A DNA stretch of 52,278 bases from Halarchaeum acidiphilum MH1-52-1. GTDB taxonomy: Archaea; Halobacteriota; Halobacteria; Halobacteriales; Halobacteriaceae. Shown in pieces: positions 1 to 8,921 of the stretch. A program made the translations under genes and the position numbers. The stretch covers positions 1 to 52,278 of the forward strand of contig NZ_BATA01000009.1 of NCBI RefSeq assembly GCF_000474235.1. The letters run 5' to 3'. Position 1 is the stretch's first letter; each line of letters starts with the position of its first letter. The notes under the pieces were generated by a model. The model ran no database searches. It worked only from the letters and a program-made list of their open reading frames with translations, and was not told where the DNA came from.

Positions 1-485
1 GTCGTCCGCGTTCCGGCGGACGACCCGCGGGCCAGCCTTCGTATCGTGTTCGCGCTCGATACAGCAGTGAACGTCCAGCACCGCCAACGACTCTGTATCG
101 GTTAGTGTCGTCGCTTTGACCGTTGTAACTGTTCGATTCTGACGCTGGAGATAGTACTGCGAGGCTTGGTCACGTTCGAAGAACGTGCTGTCCAAGGCAA
201 CGTGTCCAGACTGGCGGAGTTGCTGCGCTGAAACGCGCAGCAACGCCCGCCACACGTACATCGCGTATCGGTCTAACGAGTGTAGAACGTGGTTGGATCA
301 GGCAACGCCTCAGTGTGGATGCCGAGGCGGTCACACACCTCCGGCATCAGCCCGAACCGATCAATGAGTTCCGTGAAGGTGTGGCCTTCTTCCTTGCGAA
401 TACAGTGGGCGACGATATGATTCCCCAACGCTTGTTTGGCTACACGTAGTGCTTTCTCAACGAGGTTGAGGAGCGCGACAGCCAT
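1..485 (-). pseudogene. IS5-type transposase, frameshifted and cut by the window edge
   Basis: Reading leftward from 485, the first 70 codons resemble the N-terminus of haloarchaeal IS5-family transposases (VEKALRVAKQAL, then FGLMPEVCDRLGIH). The frame meets a stop at 273-275, while the next frame continues the same protein (SLDRYAMYVWRALL, then VALDSTFFERDQAS) to the window edge. Loss of a single base near 285 explains the break, so the gene is probably inactive unless the indel is a sequencing error. The segment ALDSTFF would hold the first catalytic Asp of the DDE domain. The catalytic C-terminus lies outside the window. No terminal inverted repeat was found between 486 and 560. Confidence 0.75.
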
Positions 486-560
486 AATCGACTTCGCGAC
501 CTCATTCTCTCAAACTCTAACGGAACAATCACGGTGAAGTCTGCTGTTTTCAATAGAGCA

Positions 561-568
561 GTATTTAT
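561..568 (+). promoter_or_regulatory. TATA box for the PrpD gene
   Basis: The AT-rich gtatttat is centred about 29 bases before the ATG at 594. In haloarchaea this spacing puts the transcript start at the start codon, giving a leaderless mRNA and supporting 594 over the in-frame ATG at 534. Confidence 0.55.
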
Positions 569-593
569 GGGGGTTGGCGCCGTCATTCGCCGT

Positions 594-1988
594 ATGAGCG
601 AATCGGCTACGGCGTCCACGGGGGCGACGAAGCGTCTCTGTGAGTTTGTCGCGGCGGTATCGTACGACGACATCCCTGAAGATGTCATCGACCACGCAAC
701 CCTGATGATTCGGGACACATTCGGCGTCTCGCTCGCGGCGACAGTGAGCGATCCATTCGAGCACGTTTACGCGGCGAAACGAGCCGAAATCGAGGGCAGC
801 GAACCACACGCTCGCGTTCTTGGGACACCACTTGCCGGCGTACTCGGTGACGCCGCACTCCTCAACGGAATGCTCGCTCATGCACTTGACTTCGACGACG
901 TCCACCCCGACATGGGTGGCCACCCGTCGTCACCGATTCTGAGTGCGCTCCTCCCGGTCGCCGAACGGCGTAGCGCGTCCGGAGAGGAGCTGCTCCACGC
1001 GTTCATCGTCGGGACGGAAGTCGAGATCACACTGGCGAACGTGCTCAACCCGGGCCACTATGAACGCGGCTGGCACCCGACAGCAATACTCGGAACCCTC
1101 GGTGCGGCCGTCGCGGTTGGCGTCCTGTTGGAGCAGGGGAGCGAGACGCTTCGTCGAACAGTCGGAATCGCAGCTTCACAGGCCAGCGGCATCAAGGCAA
1201 ACTTCGGGACGATGACGAAATCGTACCATGTCGGTCGGGCCGCCGCATCAGGGATCGAAGCAGCGCGACTCGCGGACGCGGGTTTCACCGCCAATCCGGA
1301 CGTGCTCGAAGAGGAGTTTGGTGGGTTCTGCGACCTCTTCGAGGGAACCCCGGAACACGACTTCGACGGCCACCTCGACGCGCTCGGGGACCCGTGGAAA
1401 GTCACCACGCCGCGGGTCGGGTTTAAGCCGTATCCGTGCTGTGGTAGCACGCATGGTGCGATCGATGCCGCGATGGCCGCCCGAGAGAAACTGGGTGGCG
1501 ACGTCGTTCCGGATGACGTCGCCGCGGTTGAGATATCGGCACACTCTCGTCGGCTCGGACATACGAACCGTCCAGTCCCGCAGACCCGACTCGACGCCAA
1601 GTTTAGCGCCCAGTACTGCGTACTGGCCGCGCTGGTTGACGGAGATCTCTGGTTTGACCAGTTCGATCCGAAGACGGTCACGGCGATGAACCGACAAGAG
1701 GCCCTCAAGCACGTTACGGTACACGAACGGCCGGACGACTTCGCAGGTGACGAGTGGGGAGCCGCCGTTCGCGTTACGTTGGTCGACGGAACAACGGTGT
1801 CTGCACGCGTTCCCTCCCCGACGGGAACGGCGGACAACCCGATGTCAGACACCGCGCTTGTACAGAAGTACCGTCGGTGTGCGTCGCGTGCGATCAATAA
1901 CGAGTGTGTCGAGAAGTCGGTCAATCTCCTCACAACCCTCAATGACCTTGATGACGTGACGACAATACTAGATGTCGTGACTCCGTGA
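594..1988 (+). CDS. MmgE/PrpD family protein
   Basis: This 464-residue protein matches the MmgE/PrpD fold along its length: an all-helical N-terminal half with ALDFDDVHPDMGGHP and GTEVEITLANVLN, then the family segment SGIKANFGTMTKS, and a smaller C-terminal domain starting near GFKPYPCCGSTHGAID. Family members include 2-methylcitrate dehydratase, cis-aconitate decarboxylase and epimerases of aspartate-derived compounds, so the substrate cannot be read from sequence. The start at 594 fits the leaderless promoter; an in-frame ATG at 534 would add 20 unlikely residues. The gene stands alone between IS debris. A T-run follows the stop near 2042. No frameshift is seen. Confidence 0.85.
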   Translation: MSESATASTGATKRLCEFVAAVSYDDIPEDVIDHATLMIRDTFGVSLAATVSDPFEHVYAAKRAEIEGSEPHARVLGTPLAGVLGDAALLNGMLAHALDFDDVHPDMGGHPSSPILSALLPVAERRSASGEELLHAFIVGTEVEITLANVLNPGHYERGWHPTAILGTLGAAVAVGVLLEQGSETLRRTVGIAASQASGIKANFGTMTKSYHVGRAAASGIEAARLADAGFTANPDVLEEEFGGFCDLFEGTPEHDFDGHLDALGDPWKVTTPRVGFKPYPCCGSTHGAIDAAMAAREKLGGDVVPDDVAAVEISAHSRRLGHTNRPVPQTRLDAKFSAQYCVLAALVDGDLWFDQFDPKTVTAMNRQEALKHVTVHERPDDFAGDEWGAAVRVTLVDGTTVSARVPSPTGTADNPMSDTALVQKYRRCASRAINNECVEKSVNLLTTLNDLDDVTTILDVVTP

Positions 1989-2061
1989 GCCCCCTAACGA
2001 CCGGCGGCGAGCACTCTACTGGCGTACGATCGGCGTATGGCTTTTTGAGAGTGTGGATAGA

Positions 2062-2928
2062 TGTGTTGAATCGCCATACGGCGTACGATTTCACCGTTTC
2101 ACGGCTCGCTTGATGTTGTAGACGTTACACATCAGGGCGAGTTCACGATCTCTGTCATTGAGCGCTGATTGTACCGTTCTTGGTCGAGTCGCGCGTTGTG
2201 CGCATGGTCGTACGGTGCGAAGATGCGGTGTTTGATGAGCGGGCGAATCCCGAGGACGCGAAGGGATTCGCGCAACGCTTGCTTGTCGTAGCCCTTGTCA
2301 GCGGCGAGGCTCCGCAGATCGCCCGCGTTCCGGCGGGCGATCTGCTCACAGAGATCAGCGACACTCCCTTCTCGAGTCGTTGAGCAGTGAACGTCAAGGA
2401 CGGCTTGGGAGTCTGTATCGGCGAGTTTCGTGACTTTTAGCTTCTGCACGCGGTAACTCGTTCGATGGCAGTAATGGCGGCTCGCAGCAGATCGCTCGTA
2501 GAACGTGGCGTCAATCGCACCGTGTTCGGAGGGGTCGTGCAGCTGCGCCGACTGGCGCAGCAGCACTCGACAGAGGCTCATCTCGATTCGGTCGAACGCC
2601 TTACACAGCGTGGATGGGGCGGGGAGATCGACCGACTCAAGGCCGATCTCCCCTGTTATTTGCGGCATCTCCTTCAGTAGGTCGATAGTCATGCGGTAGG
2701 ACGTATCGAGGTAAATTCGGAGACAGTGGAGCGAAACGGAGGCGTAATCGGCGAATCCGCCGCCACCCTCCGGGGCGGCGGATTCGCCTCTCTCACCCGT
2801 AACACTTTGTGCGATCGAGACGCAACGTTCGGTGAAGCGGGAGATTTGCGTCATGGACAACTCAAGTCACCCGCTTCAACTCCTTTGATTTAGCGACCTA
2901 CCCCGATGCCGTCTAGTGATTCAACACA
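2062..2928 (-). mobile_element. Internally deleted IS5-type element
   Basis: The ends carry inverted repeats: TGTGTTGAATC at 2062-2072 and its complement at 2918-2928, with further imperfect matching inward (about 16 of 21 positions). The 867-bp element holds one transposase gene that lost its catalytic end. No clear target-site duplication is visible. Confidence 0.7.
2091..2860 (-). pseudogene. IS5-type transposase lacking the last catalytic segment
   Basis: The reading frame from 2860 starts MSMTQISRFTERC and contains HGAIDATFYERSAASRHYC (first Asp), VLDVHCSTT and SLAADKGYDKQALRE (second Asp region). It then reaches QRSMTE and stops at 2132. In the shifted frame the sequence continues RELALMCNVYNIKRAVKR to a stop at 2091-2093, which is the normal C-terminus of this family. 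The intervening stretch that usually carries the catalytic Glu is missing at the junction near 2145. The enzyme should be dead, although its inverted repeats could still be used in trans. Confidence 0.8.
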
Positions 2929-3013
2929 GCCGCTAGAATCGAACCGTCCGATCTCAGAATCTACAGCTAAAGCGCCGCTACCGGTAGAAAATCGGATATC
3001 AAAAATTAAATAT

Positions 3014-3100
3014 TTCCGCAGTCTTGCGTTCAACACGGTATTTCAGTTGAACATCCTCGCTGTGTTCCTCGATGCGGTCTTCAACTCTGTACTCGATCCC
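3014..3100 (-). pseudogene. C-terminal scrap of a haloarchaeal transposase
   Basis: The minus strand reads IEYRVEDRIEEHSEDVQLK up to the edge of the adjacent IS630 copy. It is closely similar to LAYRVEDRITEHGEDAQLK in the decayed transposase on the plus strand at about 4720-4990, so two remnants of the same transposase type flank the IS630 insertion. Only this short piece is recognisable. Confidence 0.6.
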
Positions 3101-4150
3101 TATAGTATCGATTAGAAGTAATTGCTCACTTTTGGAATAGATAGTTGGTCGAGAGCGGTATCGATTGCGGTTGTAAGCTCGTTGAGTGAGTCAAAGAAGC
3201 GATTGCTGAGAGCTGCTTGGAGCTGTCTCCAACATTCCCCGACAGGGTTTAACTCCGGTGAATACGATGGCAACGTCACGAAATCAAGGCCGTCACGGTC
3301 CGCAAGGTCCGTGACGGCCGACTGGAAATACGACGCTCCGTCGAGGACGACGAGCAAGTAATCTTCGAACTCTTCGCATAATGCTGAAATGAAATGTTTC
3401 GCGTGCTCGGCGGTAACGTCCTCTTCAAACCGGGAGAAGAAACGATCACCGTCGTCGGTAATCGCGCCCAGCAAGCACGTCCACTCGCGCTGTCCAGAGA
3501 GCTCGACCGAAGGCCGCGTGCCGCGCGGAAACCACGCGGCTCAACTTGCACGGATTTCTTGGTCTGGTCGATACAGACTACGGTGGCGTCCATCTCCCGC
3601 CGCTTTTTTTTGAGCTCGTCGCGGAATTCCTCTTGCTCGTCCTCCTCGGATTCAGCGGCTGACCGGCGTGGTTTTTGATAGCTCAATCCCGCTTCTTTCA
3701 ACAGCCGCCGACAGCTCGGGATTGAGTACTCAACGTCGAAGGCGTCAGCGAGAAATTCTTGGGCGAGCGCCGGCGTCCACGCCGGCGCACCGATTCTAAC
3801 TTCCTCAGGTGGGTCGTGAACAGCGTCCTCGAATTCCTGTTACTGTAATTCTGATAGCTTGCTGTTTCTCTCAGTTCGCTTAGCATCAGTCACAGCCTGC
3901 TCAAGCGGCTCGTCGGTGTCGAGCCGCTTGAGCCAACTGTAGATCGTTCGACGACCGGTATCGTACCATCCGGCTAGCTCGGTCTGTGTGACACCGTTTT
4001 TGTACGCAATCGCCGCTAACAGCCGCTCTGTCGGCTTCTTCCCCTCCACGTTGTCGAGAGCCTCTTGGAGCTCTTCGACAGATATCTCGTTGAGATGGTC
4101 TATTACATACTACAACACGCTCTACGCGGAAAGTTCTACTGACTACTATA
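3101..4150 (-). mobile_element. IS630-type element, copy A
   Basis: The ends read TATAGTA inward on both sides (3101-3107 and the complement ending at 4150), continuing in related sequence (tatcgattagaa against gtcagtagaac). A TA dinucleotide at each edge fits the TA target duplication of the IS630/Tc1 superfamily. A near-identical element of the same length lies at 45674-46726. The right flank reads tagacagtgcc, which looks like a truncated IS6 end. Confidence 0.8.
3112..4103 (-). pseudogene. IS630-type transposase, copy A, broken at three points
   Basis: The N-terminal helix-turn-helix part (GVTQTELAGWYDTGRRTIYSW) is followed by an in-frame TAA at 3840-3842 after SELQ. The protein then continues in the same frame (QEFEDAVHDPPEEV ... 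VVCIDQTKKS) until a -1 frameshift near 3535 (after VEPRG), and resumes as WFPRGTRPSVEL ... LVVLDGASYF ... LNPVGECW. The usual ATG is ATA at 4101-4103. The Glu expected after LNP(V/I) is Gly here. The stop codon and frameshift are shared with the copy at 45.7 kb, although the two copies differ elsewhere. Confidence 0.8.
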
Positions 4151-4339
4151 GACAGTGCCGGGCTCTTCGTCATGTCCACCACACACTGGAGCCACTCAAA
4201 TGGCATCTAACATCACACCCGCTGTTGCCGATGACGCCCCGCCCTGGCGGGGACGATCGTCCTCCACGCCGAGAGCATCTGTGAAACCGCCGAGCACCTC
4301 TGGCGGGTCCTTGGAAACGTCTCCATTCCACAGAGGGAC

Positions 4340-4992
4340 TGACTGACTCTCGCCAACAGCACAAGGTCACGTTCGGGACCGAGCAGATGGCACGAGTCTA
4401 CCTCTACCAGTCGATCTACGACCATCCCGATAGCAGCGGAGTTCACACAAGCCAAACAAGCGGATCAGGAGACAGCGATGCGCGTCACCCGTGACGCGTT
4501 CGCTGTCGATACACCGATCTAGATGCTCGGAGACAGTGCGTACCGCATTCTCAACTGGCACGACCATCTGTGTTCGGTTAACACCCTCAGTAATATTTCT
4601 CCAACTGCTATACAGCCTCTCTTACATGTTCTCGTAGGAATCGTGCTGACCTCAGATTCGGCTACTTCGCCTCGACGTGCCTAACCGAACACGGATGCTG
4701 ACACAACTACCTGCTGGCCGCAGGGGTCGTGCCAGTCGCTCCGTACAATCCGCGAAATACTGACGGCCCGAAAGACCTCGCGTACAGGGTCGAAGACCGC
4801 ATCACCGAACACGGCGAGGATGCCCAGCTGAAGCAATCGACGCTAGACCAGACGTACAACCACCAGACAGGAGTTGAACGAACCAACGATGCGGTTAAGG
4901 ACTCGACCTTGGGCATGTCCGCACCCGAGGCCGCGTCCACGCACGAACAGAAGTGTACATTGCGCTCTGCCTCCGTCTCGTCGTTGCAATGA
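4340..4992 (+). pseudogene. Decayed haloarchaeal transposase, split by a MITE
   Basis: Fragments of one DDE-type transposase can be followed in order. VTFGTEQMARVYLYQSIYD lies near 4368, DSAYRILNWHDHL ends at the MITE border (about 4533-4570), LLAAGVVPVAPYNPRNT follows after the MITE (from about 4711), and then YNHQTGVERTNDAVKDS and a stop at 4992. A large internal part is missing between the first two pieces. The IS family was not assigned with confidence; an IS4-like haloarchaeal transposase is the best guess. The locus cannot make a working enzyme. Confidence 0.65.
4570..4692. mobile_element. MITE family A, copy 1 (123 bp)
   Basis: The element begins GTGTTCGGTTAACAC and ends with the complement TAACCGAACAC; the match extends outward as CATC(T/C) on both sides. 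It holds no open reading frame and interrupts the transposase remnant after WHDHL. A second element of exactly the same core length, in inverted orientation, lies at 48689-48811 and shares both ends (including CAGTAATATT just inside), but the middle differs. An imperfect 15-base direct repeat (4556-4570 and 4699-4713, 11 of 15 matching) may be target-derived. Confidence 0.75.
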
Positions 4993-5492
4993 CTAACTAG
5001 GCGAGGAAACGAATTGGGCTGTGAGAAGCTATGAGATGGATTCTATGACACGCTCTCTGTGGGGGCGTTTTTGAATGACCTGCTCCTATTCCACCATAAT
5101 ACTGGATGAACAAACAACACAGTCTGAGTAAAGTATATGAGTGTTGTTTTATTGGGCCATTCTCTACTTCGAATATCACGAGAGTATACCGAATATAAAT
5201 AGGCCCCGTGGGATTACATCAATAGGGGCGTAAATTGAGGTGTCTGATCTATCCGTGGTAAGTCACGCGCTGTACTGAGGGTCTTGTCAGGACGCGACAT
5301 TTGTCTGTCCCGAATCGAGAGGACTTGGGGACACATTCATCGACATTTCGTGTATCGTTCCAATTCATACGCCTAAATCTGGAAAAATACATCTTCTTGC
5401 TTCTGTATTAACCTCGGTATCTGATGAAAGGCGACTAAATAAATATTTCCGCATCCGGTAGAGTCAATAGGTGATGTACTGTTCTCTCGTCC
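4993..5492. other. AT-rich stretch without a gene
   Basis: About 500 bases with no credible reading frame. It contains TATA-like sites (gaatataaatag near 5191-5203, aataaatattt at 5438-5448); the second is suitably placed for the amidase gene at 5493. Nothing else is recognised. Confidence 0.5.
5438..5448 (+). promoter_or_regulatory. Likely TATA box for amidase 1
   Basis: The AT-only run aataaatattt lies about 50 bases before the GTG at 5493. Transcription would begin near 5470, leaving a short leader. Confidence 0.4.
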
Positions 5493-6989
5493 GTGGATTT
5501 ACGACCACCTACCACCACTGAAATCGAACGGATCGGCGAGGATCTCCACCTCAATCTCACAGACGAGGAGATTGACTACTTTCAGGACCTCCTGGCTGAC
5601 GGGCTTGACGCCTACCAGACGGTCCGCGACTACGAGTACTCCGAACCCGACGTCACGCCCCGAATGCGTGACCCCGGCCATCGTGTTCAATCAGACGACC
5701 CCCTGAACACCTGGATCACGAAGTGCGAAGTAAGCGGGGACGCCGATGGGCCTCTGGCCGACTGGGACGTCGGCGTCAAGGACAACATCGCCGTCGGTGG
5801 CGTGGAGATGACGTGTGGGTCGCAAGTCATGGAGGGGTTCGTTCCGAAACGAGACGCGACGGTCGTCTCGCGATTGCTCGACGCCGGGGCCACTATCGTC
5901 GGGAAGACTAATATGGACGACTTCGCATTCACCGGGAACGGACACTCAAGTGCGTTCGGGCCGACACTCAATCCCCATGACCCCAACCGGCTCACCGGTG
6001 GGTCGTCAGGTGGGTCGGCGAGCGCCGTCGCGGAGGGGGAGGTTGACCTAGCACTGGGCGGTGATCAGGGTGGGTCCATCCGCGCCCCCGCATCGTGGTG
6101 TGGTATCGTCGGTCATAAGCCGACACACGGACTCGCTCCGTACACGGGCGCTATCGGCATCGAGAACACCGTTGATCACTGCGGTCCAATGACGCAGGAT
6201 GTCGTGACCGCAACCCGGGCACTCACGGTTATGGCGGGGCGCGACCCTGAGGATCCGCGCCAACCGGCACACGTCCCGACTGCGGATTACGCCGCGGCGC
6301 TCACCGGTGATGTCTCCGATCTCTCTATCGCCGTCGTTGAGGAAGGGTTCGAACAGCCTGAGCACGAGACCGTCGTCAACGATCACGTCCAGGATGCGCT
6401 TGCCGCGCTTGAGAACGACGGCGCGACGGTCGAGACCGTGTCGGTTCCGATACACGCCGACTCCCAGGACATCACCACCGTGACGGTGGCTGAAGCGTTC
6501 CTCCAGACAGTTCGCGGGGAAGGAATGGGGCACAACTGGAAGGGCCGCTACGATCTCCAGTGGGTCGACGAGTTCGGGAAAGCCCGCCGCGCGCAGGGTG
6601 GTGACTTCCCGCCGAGCGTGAAGTACCAGCTCCTCATGGGGGCGTATACTAGCGAGCGTTACCACTCGAAGTACTACGCGAAGGCGATGAACCTCCGTGC
6701 GGAACTCACCGAGACGTACGACGAACTCCTCGGGGACTACGACTTGGTCGCGATGCCGACGACGCCAATGCGTGCGCACGAATACAAGCCAGACGCGGAT
6801 ATCTACGAATGGTTCGCTGACTCGTGGTCGAACCTCGCGAACACGTTCGTCTTCGATGTCACCGGACACCCCTCACTCTCAGTTCCAGTCGAGCCCGCCG
6901 ATGGCCTTCCGGTCGGTCTCCTCCTCACCGGCGCGCATTTCGACGACGAGACGGTACTGAACGCGGGGTACGCCGTTACTGGCGCATAG
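5493..6989 (+). CDS. Amidase-signature amidase (Rhodococcus type), first copy
   Basis: This 498-residue hydrolase would release ammonia from an amide. The amidase-signature triad is intact: Lys96 in GVKDNIA, the cis-Ser motif GGSSGGSASA near 169-178, and the nucleophile Ser195 in GGDQGGSIRAPAS. A roughly 75-residue helical N-terminal extension precedes the core, as in Rhodococcus broad-range amidases (RhAmidase), which act on aliphatic and aromatic amides. The start is a GTG; no in-frame ATG lies nearby. Beyond a 285-bp gap lie the leftward ABC ATPase genes of an amide/urea-type importer, and a paralogue lies at 12.3 kb. The natural substrate is not known. Confidence 0.88.
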   Translation: MDLRPPTTTEIERIGEDLHLNLTDEEIDYFQDLLADGLDAYQTVRDYEYSEPDVTPRMRDPGHRVQSDDPLNTWITKCEVSGDADGPLADWDVGVKDNIAVGGVEMTCGSQVMEGFVPKRDATVVSRLLDAGATIVGKTNMDDFAFTGNGHSSAFGPTLNPHDPNRLTGGSSGGSASAVAEGEVDLALGGDQGGSIRAPASWCGIVGHKPTHGLAPYTGAIGIENTVDHCGPMTQDVVTATRALTVMAGRDPEDPRQPAHVPTADYAAALTGDVSDLSIAVVEEGFEQPEHETVVNDHVQDALAALENDGATVETVSVPIHADSQDITTVTVAEAFLQTVRGEGMGHNWKGRYDLQWVDEFGKARRAQGGDFPPSVKYQLLMGAYTSERYHSKYYAKAMNLRAELTETYDELLGDYDLVAMPTTPMRAHEYKPDADIYEWFADSWSNLANTFVFDVTGHPSLSVPVEPADGLPVGLLLTGAHFDDETVLNAGYAVTGA

Positions 6990-7274
6990 GGCTGTCCCGC
7001 CCGGCTCCGCACTGTATTCGCTGACGGTCGATACTTCCGACTGCCCACGACGATGGTCGGTAGGCCATTAATTTACTGAAACACCACTATAAATATGGGC
7101 TATTGGGTCATCCTATTCTAAGATACAGAAAATATGAGTGGGTTTTAGTCCCACAATATATCGCCGCTCACCTCGCAACCGATAGCTACCCCGCCATCGT
7201 AGAGGACGAAGAGCAACGGTCGGTGAGTGTATTCTACCGACGCATCAGTAGGATACTTGGCGTCGTAGTCTCGG
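6990..7274. other. Intergenic gap between converging genes
   Basis: Between the ends of amidase 1 and livF. No gene or convincing terminator hairpin was seen. Confidence 0.4.
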
Positions 7275-7991
7275 TCAGTTCATCGCTGCACTGATACCAA
7301 GATGACGCTTGATGACACCACTCTCGCGGATCTCCTGACTCGTCCCCTCTGAGACTATCTTCCCGTTCTCCATCACATAATTGTACGAGGACACCTCGAG
7401 AGTCAACTCGACGTTCTGCTCGACGAGGAGGATCGTCGTTCCGAGGTCGGCCATTTCCTCGATGACGTCACGGACATTTTCGACGATTTGCGGGGCGAGC
7501 CCCTCTGTCGGCTCGTCGAGCAGTAGCACACGTGGATTCGGCCGTATTGCCCGGCCGAGGGCGAGCATCTGCTGCTCGCCGCCACTGAGATTCTTAGCCT
7601 TCGAATCCTGTAGCTCCGCGAGGTTCGGGAAGTATTCGAAGATACGTTCCATCTGCCAGGAGTTCGATTCGCTGTGCAGGCGGGGAACCTGTAGGTTCTC
7701 CCGGACCGTCAACTCGGGGAAGATCCCGCGTCCCTCGAGCACCATCCCGATCCGCTGTTGATACCGTTCGGTGGTGGACAGGTCGGTGATGTCCTCGCCG
7801 TCGAAGGTCACCGAGCCCGAGATCGGATCGATGAGCCCCATAATCGTCCGAAGTGTCGTGGTCTTGCCAACCCCGTTCCGGCCGATGATCGAGGTAATGG
7901 AGTCTTGCTCGACGGAGAGAGACACGTCGTGGAGCACTGCCCCCTCGCCGTATCCAGCGGTGATTCCGTCGGCGGTGAGGATCTCGCTCAT
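7275..7991 (-). CDS. livF: ABC importer ATPase, LivF type
   Basis: A 238-residue ATPase with Walker A GRNGVGKTT near residue 37, signature LSGGEQQML, Walker B VLLLDEPTEG and the H-loop stretch TILLVEQNVE. The compact size without a C-terminal regulatory domain is typical of LivF/UrtE proteins, the second ATPase of hydrophobic-amino-acid, urea or amide importers. Its ATG overlaps the end of livG by 4 bases, so the two are translated together. It would pair with LivG at the membrane to drive the LivH/LivM channel encoded divergently at 10.2-12.1 kb. Confidence 0.9.
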   Translation of the reverse strand: MSEILTADGITAGYGEGAVLHDVSLSVEQDSITSIIGRNGVGKTTTLRTIMGLIDPISGSVTFDGEDITDLSTTERYQQRIGMVLEGRGIFPELTVRENLQVPRLHSESNSWQMERIFEYFPNLAELQDSKAKNLSGGEQQMLALGRAIRPNPRVLLLDEPTEGLAPQIVENVRDVIEEMADLGTTILLVEQNVELTLEVSSYNYVMENGKIVSEGTSQEIRESGVIKRHLGISAAMN

Positions 7992-8761
7992 ACGTACCCT
8001 CCGAGGTACGCGCGCTGTACCTCCTCGTTGTCCTCGATCTCTTCTGGGCTACCCTGTGCGATTCGCTGTCCGCTCTCGAGCGCAGTAATCCGATCGGAAA
8101 CGCCCATCACGATGTCGATGTCATGTTCGATCAGAATGACGGTGATATCCGCGGTCATCTCGATAAGTTGGTCGATGATCCGCTGGGAATCCTTTTCGCT
8201 CACACCGCTCGTCGGCTCGTCTAGCAGGAGGCAGTTCGGTTTCGTCGCTAAGGACATCCCGATCTCTAGGCGTTTCTTGTCGCCGTGACTCAGATCCTCG
8301 GAGTTCGTCGTCGCGCTGACGCCGAGGTCTATCGCGTTGAGCATTTCCTCGGCGTCGCGCTCGTGTCCCTCCTTCTGTCGACTGAGCGGGTTCAGCGACT
8401 GTTCTCGCGATTGGGCGGCGAGTCGAAGGTTCTCTTTTACGGTTAGATCCGGGAAGATCTCCGCTGACTGGAAGACGCGCGTGAGCCCGAAACGCGTGCG
8501 TGCGTCTAGGCTCTTCTTGGTGACGTCTTGGTCTTTGAACTGGACGGACCCGGCTGTAGGCCTGAGTGAACCCGTGATCAGATTGAATAGTGTCGTCTTC
8601 CCGGCGCCGTTAGGGCCGATGATCGTGTGTACTTCTCCCTGTTCGATCGCCAGGTCGACGTCGGATAGCGCTTTGATCTCGCCGAAGCTCTTTGAGAGCC
8701 CCTCGACCTCGAGAATCGGCGAGTGGCGCTCGTCGGATCGGTTGGCTGTATCGGCAGACAC
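7988..8761 (-). CDS. livG: ABC importer ATPase, LivG type
   Basis: A 257-residue ATPase from the GTG at 8761. Walker A is GPNGAGKTT, the signature is LSHGDKKRLEIG, Walker B is CLLLDEPTSG, and VILIEHDIDIVM carries the H-loop. The LSHG(D/E)KxxLEIG form of the signature also occurs in urea-importer ATPases (UrtD), in line with amide or urea as substrate. The longer frame to 8845 runs through the promoter: a TATA box at 8787-8797 lies about 30 bases before 8761, giving a leaderless start there. It forms an operon with livF and is divergent from the binding-protein gene. Confidence 0.88.
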   Translation of the reverse strand: MSADTANRSDERHSPILEVEGLSKSFGEIKALSDVDLAIEQGEVHTIIGPNGAGKTTLFNLITGSLRPTAGSVQFKDQDVTKKSLDARTRFGLTRVFQSAEIFPDLTVKENLRLAAQSREQSLNPLSRQKEGHERDAEEMLNAIDLGVSATTNSEDLSHGDKKRLEIGMSLATKPNCLLLDEPTSGVSEKDSQRIIDQLIEMTADITVILIEHDIDIVMGVSDRITALESGQRIAQGSPEEIEDNEEVQRAYLGGYV

Positions 8762-8786
8762 GAGTGAGACTCTCTGCCGCAGGGAT

Positions 8787-8797
8787 AAATATATTGT
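8787..8797 (-). promoter_or_regulatory. TATA box for livG-livF
   Basis: The sequence aaatatattgt (complement acaatatattt) is centred about 30 bases upstream of the GTG at 8761 on the minus strand. It defines a leaderless start and lies in the roughly 160-bp region shared with the divergent binding-protein promoter. Confidence 0.55.
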
Positions 8798-8893
8798 GGA
8801 CCCACAACGATATGCGAGAATAGAGAAGATATGGATTCTATACACCGGTATTAGAGCCCGATTGATGAGAAAATATTGGCATTATGCGCCACA

Positions 8894-8900
8894 TTTTTAT
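8894..8900 (+). promoter_or_regulatory. TATA box for the amide/urea-type binding protein
   Basis: The tttttat at this site is 25-28 bases before the tandem ATGs at 8922 and 8925, giving a leaderless transcript that starts the rightward binding protein-livH-livM operon. Confidence 0.5.
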
Positions 8901-8921
8901 CCTACTGTCTGGAAGGTGGTG

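Noticed and set aside
2906-3115. 69-codon plus-strand frame between the IS5 and IS630 copies
   Set aside because: It overlaps IS ends and the minus-strand transposase scrap; no start signal or family pattern.
8337-8921. 5' extension of the binding-protein frame
   Set aside because: It is the antisense of livG; the TATA box at 8894-8900 and the twin-arginine signal place the start at 8922/8925.
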